From: Sinohyriopsis cumingii
Lineage: Eukaryota; Mollusca; Bivalvia; Unionida; Unionidae
Direction of reading: 5' to 3'
DNA: 64,000 nucleotides
Assembly (NCBI GenBank): GCA_028554795.2
Contig: CM068826.1
Span: 102,364,346 to 102,428,345, forward strand
Below are positions 38,916-48,178 of this stretch, in pieces. The notes below the pieces were generated by a model that saw only the letters and a list, made by a program, of their open reading frames with translations, was not told where the DNA came from and did no database searches. Position 1 is the first letter of the stretch; every line of letters starts with the position of its first letter. Both the position numbers and the translations under genes were made by a program.

Positions 38916-39425
38916 CTACTCTTTTTCTCTTGGGGTATTTTCTTGGATTGCAATGCTTTGCGTGTGCGACCGGCAATAGGTGTTGAAGAGGAGGAGGATG
39001 TCTGAGCGGGGGATATCGGTTGTTGTTAACTTGCGTACTTTTTCTGGTGGAGTTTGAAACCCTTCTTCTTCTTCTTCTTTTCCTTTTTCTGTCTTGGTCA
39101 CTGGTACTGGTGGTACTGGTACTGGTGCTGGTGATGGTGCTGGACTTTTCATCAAGGTCTTAAAATCTTTCAGAGTGGGTAGAGCTGTTTCGTCTAAAGC
39201 TTTCTGGTGAAAGAGTTGCAGTCGTTGCAAGAGTTGACCGTACTTTTGCGATTTTTCTGTTTCAGACAAATCTTGGCGATCCATCAAGGACTGCAATTCG
39301 TGTTGTAACTGGGACATCTCGCTCAAATGGGGATTGGGAGGTAAATGCGGGGTGTGTTGTTCTTGCCACCGATGGTATTCCATCCATCGTTTGTAAGGCA
39401 CTAAAGCTAGTTTTCGTCCTTCCAT
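38916..39425 (-). CDS. Conserved Polinton protein (helical, KMALVP-type), E1
   Basis: 169 codons: MEGRKLALVPYKRWMEYHRW, a central helix LSEMSQLQHELQSLMDRQDL followed by SETEKSQKYGQLLQRLQLF, a Pro/Val low-complexity stretch and an Arg/Ser-containing end. The sequence (K-x-LVP...M-x-x-L/I-x-x-R-x-DLS-x-x-EK-x-x-x-Y) matches a family often found in Polintons and adintoviruses whose function is not known. A TATA-like AAGATAAAAA lies at 39471-39480, about 50 nt before the start. Confidence 0.65.
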   Translation of the reverse strand: MEGRKLALVPYKRWMEYHRWQEQHTPHLPPNPHLSEMSQLQHELQSLMDRQDLSETEKSQKYGQLLQRLQLFHQKALDETALPTLKDFKTLMKSPAPSPAPVPVPPVPVTKTEKGKEEEEEGFQTPPEKVRKLTTTDIPRSDILLLFNTYCRSHTQSIAIQENTPREKE

Positions 39426-39470
39426 GGGGTTGTCAGGGGTCGATTCTGAGATCTTGGAACTTCCGAGGCC

Positions 39471-39480
39471 TTTTTATCTT
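39471..39480 (-). promoter_or_regulatory. TATA box for the 38916-39425 gene
   Basis: AAGATAAAAAGG on the minus strand, 46-55 nt before the ATG at 39425. It overlaps the end of the upstream gene. Confidence 0.55.
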
Positions 39481-39860
39481 GCTCCCACCAGTCCTCCCAA
39501 CATGGTTCCCAAGACTCCTTTCAGTATGGGGCCTAACAAGAGAGGTAAAATACCTCCACGTTGCACTAACATCTTCTTTTTTTGACGAATGGGAATTTTC
39601 TTTTGAACCATTTGGCGAAGAACGTGACGATGTTTGCCTAAGCATTGTTTCTGGTGTTTGGACAAAGGGATCGTGCCTTTCAAAACGTTCAAACAACATT
39701 CGCACACGGTATCGATGACCTCTTTGGAGGCCGTTTGAATGAGTTTTTTTCGTAGGGGTGGAGAAGCTTTGGACAGGACAGATAACATGTCCCCATGTTT
39801 GGCTAAACGTGGTGGCAGTCCTTTCCTTTTCTTTCCTTGGGGTTTTCTGGAGGGTGACAT
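39474..39860 (-). CDS. Conserved basic Polinton protein with Gly-rich C-terminal segment, E1
   Basis: 128 codons from the ATG at 39860 (MSPSRKPQGKKRKG). The open frame extends further upstream only through non-ATG codons, and a TATA box (39914-39924) fits this start. LKGTIPLSKHQKQCLGKHRH and KKKMLVQRGGILPLLLGPIL, followed by KGVLGTMLGG, give the pattern LLKGNIPL-x-x-x-QK...L-x-x-(R/K)GG-x-L-x-x-LL-x-PIL, recurrent in Polintons and adintoviruses. The end is hydrophobic and Gly-rich, like a membrane-active or core virion peptide. Function unproven. Confidence 0.65.
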   Translation of the reverse strand: MSPSRKPQGKKRKGLPPRLAKHGDMLSVLSKASPPLRKKLIQTASKEVIDTVCECCLNVLKGTIPLSKHQKQCLGKHRHVLRQMVQKKIPIRQKKKMLVQRGGILPLLLGPILKGVLGTMLGGLVGAR

Positions 39861-39913
39861 CTTTGAGTCTTCAGGAGCACCAAAAAACACTGATACCCGA
39901 CTTGGTCACAGGC

Positions 39914-39924
39914 CTTTTTATACT
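39914..39924 (-). promoter_or_regulatory. TATA box for the 39474-39860 gene
   Basis: AGTATAAAAAGG on the minus strand, about 55-65 nt before the ATG at 39860. Confidence 0.6.
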
Positions 39925-40862
39925 GGAACGCGTCGCCACTGATTGTCTTGACGTCGTATTAGTTTGAGGACAGGCATGACACGTCGTGCAGGGGTACGTA
40001 ACGGACTAAATCGAGCCAGTTCTTGCTTGGACAAATCCAGTAAACCTTGTAACATGCCCGATCTTTCTTGAACTTTGATTTTGGGAGAAGGTACTTTGTG
40101 AGCAGCAGCCACTGCCACTAAATTGGAAGGTCCTGCCACTGGGGAAGTTCTTTTGGGGGTCATCAACGGAGAAGTTCTTGGTGTGATCAACGTCTCCAAG
40201 TACTCTTCAGTTCTGGGTGTCATTAACGGAGAAGTGGACAAACGTGAGGCTGCCGGAGACGCAGTCACCGCCGTGGCAGGTCGTGGTTTGCGAGTGTAAG
40301 GTTGCGTCCTGGCCGAAGTGCCTCTCTTGCGACTAGTTTTCTGTGGACTTTTCTTTTTCTGGGGACTTTTTCTCTGTTTCTTTTTCTGGGGGCTTCTTTT
40401 CTTTTTCCGGGGTGGTGGTGTCTGGTCAGAGGAGGGCCCTGCCACTGGAGAAGTTCTCCTTGGGGACCTGGTCTTTTTCTTCTTGGGGCTTCGTTGGACT
40501 TTTGTCTTGGGTATAACTTTGGGGGCATTAGGATCCCATCTTAAGAGTGAGCGAATGATGACCCCTCCTAAAGTACCGCTCCCTCCAGGTTTCAAAATGA
40601 TTTGTTTTTTGGTTTGAGTGTCGATGCGGGGATCGGCCAGTTGGACCAAAGCGACTTTGTTTCGATCAATAAAGCGTTTGGTTTGATGAGGAATCTGAAT
40701 GATTCCTTGGAGTAATTGACGTGCCGTCACCGTGAACCATCGTAAGACTTCTTTGAGACTAGCTTCTAAGACACGAGCTTGTGTTTGTGGATCTTTTTCT
40801 CGACTGATGCCATACAAGGCACGAATCAATTTGACGGGAAGATGCGACTGAAGGGACGTCAT
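39918..40862 (-). CDS. Basic, proline/serine-rich virion-core-like protein, E1
   Basis: 314 codons from the ATG at 40862 (MTSLQSHLPVKLIRALYGIS). The ATG is chosen because a TATA box (40901-40910) lies 40 nt upstream, while the longer frame runs back into the ATPase gene. The first 110 residues are ordered and contain TKRFIDRNKVALVQLADPRI and KKQIILKPGGSGTLGGVIIR, loosely like the GG-x-L motif of the next gene. The remainder is a long Lys/Arg/Ser/Pro region with repeated KKKSPQK, RTSPVAGPS and SPLMTPR units. It resembles DNA-packing core proteins of adenovirus-like viruses. DNA condensation is an inference from charge. Confidence 0.65.
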   Translation of the reverse strand: MTSLQSHLPVKLIRALYGISREKDPQTQARVLEASLKEVLRWFTVTARQLLQGIIQIPHQTKRFIDRNKVALVQLADPRIDTQTKKQIILKPGGSGTLGGVIIRSLLRWDPNAPKVIPKTKVQRSPKKKKTRSPRRTSPVAGPSSDQTPPPRKKKRSPQKKKQRKSPQKKKSPQKTSRKRGTSARTQPYTRKPRPATAVTASPAASRLSTSPLMTPRTEEYLETLITPRTSPLMTPKRTSPVAGPSNLVAVAAAHKVPSPKIKVQERSGMLQGLLDLSKQELARFSPLRTPARRVMPVLKLIRRQDNQWRRVPV

Positions 40863-40900
40863 GTTCACACTGTGTGAGACAGACGAAAAAGGGTCTGAGG

Positions 40901-40910
40901 TTTTTATAGA
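40901..40910 (-). promoter_or_regulatory. TATA box for the 39918-40862 gene
   Basis: TCTATAAAAA on the minus strand, about 40-50 nt before the ATG. Confidence 0.6.
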
Positions 40911-40915
40911 TTTTT

Positions 40916-41659
40916 TTATGGGGAGTGAAATGAAGTCGAGGACGGAGACGTGTACAGGACAGGCCCTCTGTCTTGGCACCAGTGGTGAAACAAGTGGGTA
41001 CGAAATCGCAAATCCTCGGGGGTCGTAGGTTTCAAATCGACGAGTAAATAGGCGTGTGGCGTTTGAGTGGCATCGTCGTACGCCTGAGTCAGCCAAGGCG
41101 TTCCTAACTGTTTGGCTAAGACTTGCACTTGCGATTTATCTCGAGGGCTTTTAAACAAGACCACGTAATGCGCATTGAGACTGATGGTGCGATGGGCTTT
41201 ACTTTGTTGAAACAAATTTTGGGTGATGTAAACGACACTGGCATTACGGTGATGCCCTTTGCGCGTGAACCACAGTTTAATTTCTTCTTCGTCTTCTCCT
41301 AACATGTCGTCGAAAATGACCAAATGGGTTAGACGGGAGTCAGAGACGATGCCGTCGTCTTCTTTAGGAATCCCTTCCACAAACACGATGGAATCGCCTT
41401 GACTTTCTCGCAAGAGGCTGTACGCCGATTGCCACTCTTTGTAACACCACACGATCCGTTGAGGTGGCCGATTGATCAAATGATGTTTATGTTCGATCAA
41501 ACGTTTGACAAATTCGGTTTTGCCTGAACCGCTAGGTCCAGCAATGAGCATGTTAAAGGGATGGCGAAGATAGAAAGCCTCCCAACTGGCACGATCTAAG
41601 TGTTCGTCGATGACTTTGACAGTAGAGGAAGAGGGGGCAGAGACAGCAGAGGTAGCCAT
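40916..41659 (-). CDS. Genome-packaging ATPase (FtsK/HerA, A32-like), E1
   Basis: 247 codons with the full ATPase set: Walker A GPSGSGKTEF (about residues 41-50), Walker B LVIFDDML (about 113-120), WFTRKGHHRN, and the sensor-like VYITQNLF (about 143-150). The length is typical for Polinton ATPases. The enzyme is expected to drive DNA into preformed capsids using ATP. The frame is open throughout. A TATA box (GTATATAAAC, 41705-41714) precedes the ATG by about 50 nt. Next to a double jelly-roll capsid gene it shows that this is the virus-like type of Polinton. Confidence 0.93.
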   Translation of the reverse strand: MATSAVSAPSSSTVKVIDEHLDRASWEAFYLRHPFNMLIAGPSGSGKTEFVKRLIEHKHHLINRPPQRIVWCYKEWQSAYSLLRESQGDSIVFVEGIPKEDDGIVSDSRLTHLVIFDDMLGEDEEEIKLWFTRKGHHRNASVVYITQNLFQQSKAHRTISLNAHYVVLFKSPRDKSQVQVLAKQLGTPWLTQAYDDATQTPHAYLLVDLKPTTPEDLRFRTHLFHHWCQDRGPVLYTSPSSTSFHSP

Positions 41660-41704
41660 AGTGTTAAGAATGTCACTTGTGACACGAAAACAAACAAGAC
41701 AAGA

Positions 41705-41714
41705 GTTTATATAC
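41705..41714 (-). promoter_or_regulatory. TATA box for the ATPase gene
   Basis: GTATATAAAC on the minus strand, 46-55 nt before the ATG at 41659. Confidence 0.65.
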
Positions 41715-41729
41715 TTTTTTCAGAACACG

Positions 41730-41735
41730 TTTATT
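41730..41735 (-). terminator. Polyadenylation signal of the polymerase-membrane protein unit
   Basis: AATAAA on the minus strand, 8 nt after the stop of the 41743-42156 gene and only about 16 nt upstream of the ATPase TATA box, so transcription units are packed end to end. Confidence 0.6.
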
Positions 41736-41742
41736 GAATGTT

Positions 41743-42156
41743 TCAAACATGAATACGAAAGACAAAAATACATAAAAGCCAAAGGCTTAAGTACAAGAAT
41801 AAAAGCCACATGATAACCATGAACGTGGAATAAAAACAAGTGTCTGTACAACAACCACATGTTTTGGGTAAAGTTCTAACCAGTTCTATAGTAGGGGGTA
41901 AGGTCACACAAGTGTCCTCCCGAAAGGGTCTTGCAAGCCTGTCCACGACAGTCCCGTCCTGGGTGACGGGTTCTTCTGGCACCGTCACTAACACGGGTTG
42001 AAAAGTAACTTTTTTCCTTGAATAACTCTCGTGCATACTGGGCCACCTCTTGTGTCCAAGCCTCAAAACCCTGGTCTCGGTGATGTCCAACATTTGACTC
42101 CTAACCAGTCTGGTTTCTTCTTCGTCAACGACATGGTAAGTTACTTCAATGAACAA
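41743..42156 (-). CDS. Small single-pass membrane protein, E1
   Basis: 137 codons. The polar N-terminal 100 residues include a conserved-looking VPEEPVTQDGTVVDRL. They are followed by CGCCTDTCFYSTFMVIMWLL and FLYLSLWLLCIFVF, a cysteine cluster next to one long C-terminal membrane segment. It begins about 5 nt after the polymerase gene stop and is likely on the same transcript. No family is recognised. A tail-anchored virion or assembly protein is possible. Confidence 0.6.
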   Translation of the reverse strand: MFIEVTYHVVDEEETRLVRSQMLDITETRVLRLGHKRWPSMHESYSRKKVTFQPVLVTVPEEPVTQDGTVVDRLARPFREDTCVTLPPTIELVRTLPKTCGCCTDTCFYSTFMVIMWLLFLYLSLWLLCIFVFRIHV

Positions 42157-42160
42157 TGAA

Positions 42161-45100
42161 CTATCGATCTTGCCTAGGGTTCCTTTTCATATACAGACCA
42201 ATACCGACGTGACCGTACGGCAACGTAAAGTGATTGGGAAGTCTCACTCGCTTCTGGTACACGATTTGATAGACTTTTTCTAGGGGCCGACTGACGATGT
42301 GGTGAGTGGGTAAACGTACAATCTTGTTCGGTTGATAAGTGGTCACTTTAAAGTTTCCATCCTCTCCCGATTGCAAGGCTTCTTTCAATACCCCAAAGTT
42401 GACCACTCGACTGGTACGATGATTCAGAGTCAGTCCTTTCACTTTGCACGTCGTGTGCACTTCTCCTTGTTTGTCTCGGTATTCGTAGCCGTAATTTTTG
42501 GGACCACCACTGACGAAACTTAGAATCTTGTCGTCGGGATGCTCGTCTGTCCAGGCTCCTAAACGGTCTCCTTCGATGTCAGGGTGATGTTGACTCGGGT
42601 GATGGATGTAAATGCAACTGTCCGTGTCAAAGTACAGGACGCGTTCTTCTAACAGTTCTAAAGCTTCGTACAATTTTAAGCGAGCATGAGCTGTCACGTA
42701 AGCCGCAATGATGACATTTCCAAAAGGGTCGTCTTGCACAAAGTCCAGATCTTCTTCGTAATTGACCAAGATCAAATCCTCTCGAACGACGTCCACGTGT
42801 TTCATGTATTTGGTTTTGTCGTGAATCATCTGGAAGTAGCGGGAAGGTTCTGTCAAATATTCCGTCTTGGGTAAACACGGTCGTTGTGCCATTTTACCCC
42901 ACAAGCAATTTAACATCACTTTGGCAAACGATCGCCTGCCTTCGTTTTTTTCGATGTGGTCTAAAGAGATGCCTTCTTGTTCGTAGTATTTCTCTTTGAA
43001 TTGTATTTGGTCTTCGGGAGTGTGACACCAGGAAGGATAGCCGCTGGCTTCTTGTTTCAGTTTCAAAAAGGCATCCACGTAGTCGGCGAAAATGCCTTTC
43101 TGAGTAGGGTCACCCTTGTGGTACTGTTGTGTCTTGGGAAAGTGGCAAATTTCGTACACTTCTAACAGTTGGTATCCCATGTCCAGAGCTTTGAACAATT
43201 CCACGCTGACCCAGGTTCCCGTCAAGGCCCGTTCTTCCTGGCTGTGATGGCAAGGTTGGTCCTGGTTGCACGTTTCGGCACAAGTACGGCACAAGGGAAA
43301 CATCAGTTTGCCTTGACAATGGTGAAGTAAGACGGGATGGTATAGGTTCGTGGGAGGCAAAACTTTACACTTGATCAAGCCTTCGTATTGTCGAATGTTC
43401 TTCAGGTCGATGTGTTTCGTCAGCAATTGCGGGTGCCCTACAGGAAAGCGACAATATTTGCACACGTAGGGATACAGTGAACACACGTCCAAGTATTTGA
43501 TTTCTTCTCCTTTCTCTTCGTCGGCTTGGTACAGCAAACAGGTGGCATTGGTCCTTCCTCCGTACAAACTATCCCTCGGGTTCAACGGGTCCATGAACTG
43601 GTAACTTTCCACGAGGCGTTTAAACTCGGGATCGGTTTTCATACGGTGATCGTACTCGTGTTCCCACATTTCCACCACTTGGTATCCTTGCTGTTCTAAC
43701 TTTAGGCGTCGCTGACAAGTGTCCTGGTACAAGTCTTCCATGGTTCGTTGTAAAAACTGATTTTTAGTGCTACGGTCAGGGTAACAGACGGGACATCCAT
43801 GAAATAAGCAACCGTTAAACTCGTACACGATCTTGGGGTTTTCTAAGTCCCAGCCATCGACCGAATACGTTCCGATGGTCTTTTCGCCTCCTCCGTTGCG
43901 GGCATGCTGAATCCATTTGTCTTCCTTGTCGCACAAGTAATGTAACCAGCGTAGGGCTTTGACCGAGTATTGACGCTTGACATAGTGGGTCGTTTGAGGG
44001 CTGATGACAGCCACGGTGTTTTCAGGCATGAATCGTTGTCGGTACACTAAGGAACACGCTTTGGCAATGGTGCAAGCTTCTTTCAAAGGATCGACCCCTC
44101 CGTGTTCCATGAACAGTTCTCGAAATTTTCCACAGCAACGCCGTAAAATGTCCACGTCGGAACGACAATACTTTAGCATTTCTTCCTGAAAGTCGAAAGG
44201 GTCCGAGGCGTGAGCCTGGTACCAAGCGTAGAAAGCTTCTCGTTGTTCGGTACGCATGTTGTCGGGGTCGTAATAGTGAGCCTCAGGCAAATGGGGTAGA
44301 ACGGCATGTTGATTGGCTTCCGTATTGAAAAAGTGTGGAAAGTACCCTTTAGCCATTTCTGTCATTCCAAACGTTTTAGGCATTCGACTCAAAGGCATGG
44401 CCAAATAGCTCATCGAATCTTTAAACTGCACTTGTCCCACTTGCATGAAAATGATTTTAGCTCCGTTCAAAGTGACTTTAGGACGCTCGGTGCCTTGTTC
44501 CGTATAGTACCTCAAAAGAAACTGTCCATCGTATCCGGAGAAATTGTGAGCCATCACCGTGGCATGACGATGACAATCTCCGTAACGTTCGATGTCCTCT
44601 TGGCTCCACGTCTTGTCGATGGGGTCTAAGACCCATCGGGCAAAATCAGCTAACGTGTTCGGTCCCCGAAAGATTTTTTCACGCCCTCCAGGAATCTTGC
44701 TGCAGTGAAGGCAATGACTGAAGATAGGTTCTTGAATGCACTTCTCGCACGCTCGATGAGCCACGCAGAAATTAGGAATGTGAATGCCGGTCTCTTGCAT
44801 GCATTCGAAATCGAAAAAGATGAAATTGCCTTTCTTCTTGTGACCGTCCTCTTTCTCTGGTGGGGGTTGGTATTTTTGCACGTAACATTCGTGTTCCTAG
44901 TCCACGATGTGGTGACAAATGTGACATTTTTTCTTTCCTCGACATACGTGTGCCTTGGTACTATTGGTACGTATGCCTTGTCCACACGTAGGGCACAATC
45001 TCAGGAGTTGACAAGCACATTTCTTCTGTGAACCTTGTGTTTTCAAATGTTGCTGGTAACAGATAGGGCTGACAAACGTGCGCAGACAAGTTGAACAAGG

Positions 45101-46225
45101 CACTGGTTCTTCGCTCAGACAGGGTGGAGAGGCCAAACATCCTGGGCATTTCCATCCACAAGACTTGTGTTGCTCTCGATTGTTATAACCATAATCACAT
45201 TTCTCACAATAATAACCGTATCCAAGGAATCCAGTGATACTGGTAATGGTATCGAAATGTTCATCGTGATAATAGACATGAATGTATTTTCCGTCCTTAA
45301 AATCTTGGCCTCGAAACAACAGAGACCCACGCATTTCTTGAGGGTGCACTTTCAAGGTGTAGCGTGGAGCTAGGGCATCTTGCAATTTTTGCATCTCAGG
45401 AATGCCACAGGGTGTGTCTTTGGACAGGCCAGCTTGTTGCAACAGGAGTTCTGGTTCGTTTCGTTGTTTGGCTCGGTCCGATTGTCGAATAGTTTTCCAG
45501 GCTCTTTTCCATTCTGTCGTGTCGTTCTTGTTGGCATAGGTTCGTCCCACCACGATGGCTCGAGCTAAACACATCTGGTCTTGAGGGTTATTAATTCGGA
45601 CGAGACTTGTTTTGGTGTTGCGAAGGTCGTCCACCAATAACATCTTTTTGCGTCCAGTCCCTTGAGGAGGAGAGACGTGGGCCATTTTCAGTGTGGCTTT
45701 ACCATCGGTGATGTCAAACTGGTCATTAGATTGTTGTACGTGTTGAATCTTGTCCATGACTTTGGAAGGGGTTAGTTCTGCGGGTCTGCTAAACTCGATT
45801 CAAACAGGAGATTTCAAACCGTCGTGATCTATGGATAGTGTCAAGCGATCGTCTTCTTTGGCTTGACATTGTCGCTTGAGTGCGGTGAGCAAAGAATCCC
45901 ACATCTCGGTGATAAACCCTTCTGCTTTCTCTAAGGGTACGTCGGACTTGAAATCTTTAAACTTCACCGTGTAGGTGTAAGCCGTGGTTCTAAATTTTCT
46001 AGAGGAGCGCTTTTCCGTCTCTCGAATGGAATAGTACTTTTCAGGGTTGACTAAGGGTGGTGAACTTGGTTTAGAGGGTTCTGATTCTGGTTCACTCATG
46101 TCCTCTTCAAAATCACTGGCATGAATTTGTGCCAAGATTTCAGCCCTGGTACGAGGCGATAGATCACGTTTCTGCCTCTTACTTTCTTCTTCTTCTTTCT
46201 TCTCGAATGAATAGGATCGTTTCAT
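42161..46225 (-). pseudogene. Protein-primed DNA polymerase B of E1 (Polinton POLB), broken
   Basis: The gene starts MKRSYSFEKKEEEESKRQKR (acidic/basic, nuclear-localisation-like). It contains a conserved N-terminal region (VQQSNDQFDI), a cysteine/histidine-rich zinc-binding block near 44900-45200, then a 3'-5' exonuclease (FFDFEC, NFSGYDGQF, YCRSDVDILRR) and polymerase motifs A (DVCSLYPYVC), B (KVMLNCLWGKM) and C (YFDTDSCIY). All catalytic acids are visible in the exonuclease-polymerase part. The enzyme copies the linear genome from a protein primer bound at the terminal repeats. This copy has about two breaks. A TATA box (46272-46281) precedes it, in a promoter shared with a divergent zinc-knuckle gene. 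Confidence 0.93.
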
Positions 46226-46359
46226 CTTGAGTGAAAAACGTCAAATGACTAAAGTTTAAACACCATAGACTAATTTATAGTCATGACAAACCAGCGTATA
46301 TAAAAGGGTGTGTGTCTTGTCCTTTCACTATTCATTTCACTCTCAAACCGAGCACAACG
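46226..46359. promoter_or_regulatory. Bidirectional promoter between POLB and the zinc-knuckle gene
   Basis: 134 bp holding a minus-strand TATA box ACTATAAATT (46272-46281, 47-56 nt from the POLB start) and a plus-strand TATA box GTATATAAAAG (46296-46306, 54-64 nt from the ATG at 46360). The two boxes are back to back, 14 nt apart. Confidence 0.65.
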
Positions 46360-46853
46360 ATGGAAGAGACTACCCAGATGGAACGTTTCGTCAGAGCTTT
46401 GCGAGGGGTCATTAGAAAATTCTCTTCAGACCAGCCTACGGACTACTCTCCTTCCTTTCGAGATAAAAGTCAGGATACTTGCTATATCTGTCAGAAGAAA
46501 GGGCATTGGTCTTCAGAGTGTCCAGACCGTCAAAAAAGAAAAAAAAAACAGGGGCTAAAAAAGACAAAAGTCAAGATACCTGTTATTATTGTAAAGAAAA
46601 AGGACATTGGTCTCCAGATTGCCCAAAAAAGAAACAAGTGGAGTCAGAAGAAAAGAAGGATTCTTCAGAAGAAGAGAGGGATTCTTCGGAAGAAGAGAGG
46701 GATTCTTCGAAAGAAGAGAGGGATTCTTCAGAGGAAGAAGAGGAAGAAAGAAGACAATTCTATTTAAAAGAGGCAAAGAAACAGGAGAAGAAAAGAAGAA
46801 GGGAAGAAAATGAGGAAAAAACGGTGAAGAAATTCAAAAAACAGAGAGACTAA
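46360..46853 (+). pseudogene. CCHC zinc-knuckle protein gene of E1, broken
   Basis: Plus strand, starting MEETTQMERFVRALRGVIRK. It has two retroviral-type CCHC knuckles, CYICQKKGHWSSEC and CYYCKEKGHWSPDC (C-x2-C-x4-H-x4-C). A repeated acidic DSSEEER tract and a Lys/Arg-rich coiled-coil end follow. CCHC knuckles bind single-stranded nucleic acid, so a genome-handling role is likely. The copy is broken. It diverges from the polymerase gene across a compact bidirectional promoter. No histone-type stem-loop follows it in its own orientation. Confidence 0.7.
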
Positions 46854-47102
46854 ACAAGGAGAAAGAAGAAGTCAATGAACTTTTAATTAAAGTGTTCTGT
46901 GGTGAATTGTGAATTGGATTGTAAAAAATGGAGAAAAGAATACATGAATGATATAAGGTAAATGTCTTTGAGTTTTGATTTTAAAATAAGAAGCTACACT
47001 CACGCACTCATACACAGACACGTACTATAAGGGTAAAATGGGTGGGGTTTATTTTTGAGTTATTGCAAATTGAAATTGTATTTCATTTCGAGAAATGTGG
47101 GT
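46854..47102. other. E1 spacer between convergent genes
   Basis: AT-rich spacer downstream of the zinc-knuckle gene, with no clear AATAAA on the plus strand apart from weak variants (AATAAG near 46985). It ends at the stem-loop of the opposite-strand gene. Confidence 0.45.
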
Positions 47103-47118
47103 GGCCCTGAAAAGGGCC
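47103..47118 (-). terminator. Histone-type mRNA 3' stem-loop (E1, glutamine-rich gene)
   Basis: Minus strand GGCCCT-TTTC-AGGGCC, preceded by AAAAAA and followed by ACCCA and TTTCTCGAAATGAAATAC. It is the closest match of all eight to the metazoan histone consensus, 27 nt after the stop at 47146. Confidence 0.8.
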
Positions 47119-47145
47119 TTTTTTCTTTATGGTGTAGGAGTGAGT

Positions 47146-47706
47146 TTAACCAATCAACTTTAACTGCCTTAAGCCTTTGCCACGGCCAAAGCCTACTTCT
47201 GATGATTGGGTTGAAATCACTAAGGGTGGTACGATAAGCTTAGTCACAGGGTTGGCGTGTTTAGCTCGGGAAGGTCGTATTCTCTTCGGTCGTGATAAAG
47301 AAGTCTGATACATTTGTTTCAGACTTCTTAACTCCGCTAAAATGTCCAACAGTATCGTAGCCGTTTGATTTTCACCCTCTTGTTTCTTTGCTGCTACTTC
47401 TTCTTGCTGTTGTTGCTGTTGTTTTTTTCTTACCTCTTCTTCTTGCTGTTGCTGTTGCTGTAGGAGAAAAGCTTGTTCCGCTTCCTTTTGTCGTTGCATA
47501 AATTTCTCCAATTCTTCTTTCTGTCTCTGTCTAAAATTCTCCACTTGCGGTAATGAAGAATGAGACGAAGGTTCCGGAACAAATTCTTGCGAGGTAAGAA
47601 AATCCACAAAATCCCAATGTACCTCTTCTGAAAGTAAGTCCGGGTTCCCTTGGGCGGTCTCCCCTGCTGGTGCACCCCAATGGATCGTTTTCTGAATTTC
47701 CGTCAT
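47146..47706 (-). CDS. E1 glutamine-rich coiled-coil protein
   Basis: 186 codons: MTEIQKTIHWGAPAGETAQG, then a long Glu/Gln coiled coil with two polyglutamine runs (about residues 83-115). A helical ILLDILAELRSLKQMYQTSL follows, then a basic tail (RPKRIRPSRAKHANP and GFGRGKG). The build (helical part plus charged or glutamine-rich coil) recalls the small genes A-C near the left end, although the order differs. It has a TATA box (47753-47762) in a bidirectional promoter and a histone-type stem-loop after the stop. No known family. Confidence 0.65.
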   Translation of the reverse strand: MTEIQKTIHWGAPAGETAQGNPDLLSEEVHWDFVDFLTSQEFVPEPSSHSSLPQVENFRQRQKEELEKFMQRQKEAEQAFLLQQQQQQEEEVRKKQQQQQQEEVAAKKQEGENQTATILLDILAELRSLKQMYQTSLSRPKRIRPSRAKHANPVTKLIVPPLVISTQSSEVGFGRGKGLRQLKLIG

Positions 47707-47925
47707 GTTGAATCACTGTCGCATAGATTGGCTGCACACAAGCGCTAGCGAATCTATATAGACCAACTGACGTCACAGACTAATCTCTTCGGATTGGATG
47801 CGGGCTGACTGAATTTTGTAACGCGTGTTTGGATTGGTGAATGAACTCAATCCGTTTCAATCCTACCTCTACCTATAAATAAGCGCAGTTCAGTGCATTG
47901 ATTCACTTGTTCTCGTCGCTTCAAG
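47707..47925. promoter_or_regulatory. Bidirectional promoter with CRE palindrome and CCAAT boxes
   Basis: A minus-strand TATA box TCTATATAGA (47753-47762) serves the glutamine-rich gene, and a plus-strand CTATAAATAAG (47873-47883) serves the 77-codon gene. Between them are a perfect TGACGTCA (47768-47775) and several ATTGG (inverted CCAAT) words, for example at about 47795 and 47832. CCAAT and CRE-type sites are common in histone and other S-phase promoters. Confidence 0.6.
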
Positions 47926-48159
47926 ATGTGGACCGATGTGCAATCTTCTACGCTTGTGTCTTCCATGATGTTCCGGACGGACATACCCATGTATGTCCGA
48001 TCCAAGTGGACCGTTGTCCACAGGACAAACACCAGCCTGTGGATACGTAGGATCTACGTAGAAAGACAAGGATGCCTGAAAAGAGTGCTGATTTACGGTC
48101 CTACAGTGAAACGCAGCCTAAGGACAAGAAGAAGACCAATGCGGTGCCCTTCATGTTAA
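47926..48159 (+). CDS. E1 small Arg-rich protein (77 aa)
   Basis: A short plus-strand frame, MWTDVQSSTLVSSMMFRTDI, with a basic second half (IRRIYVERQGCLKRVLIYGP, KRSLRTRRRPMRC). I call it a gene because it lies 43 nt behind a strong TATA box (47873-47883) and is followed 25 nt after its stop by a correctly oriented histone-type stem-loop. This is the same layout as the other terminal small genes. It is arginine-rich and small, so nucleic acid binding is possible. No family is recognised. Confidence 0.55.
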   Translation: MWTDVQSSTLVSSMMFRTDIPMYVRSKWTVVHRTNTSLWIRRIYVERQGCLKRVLIYGPTVKRSLRTRRRPMRCPSC

Positions 48160-48178
48160 TGGATACATTAACATAAAC

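Noticed and set aside
42332-44629. Several plus-strand frames across the polymerase gene
   Set aside because: Shadows of the minus-strand polymerase, which carries all family motifs.
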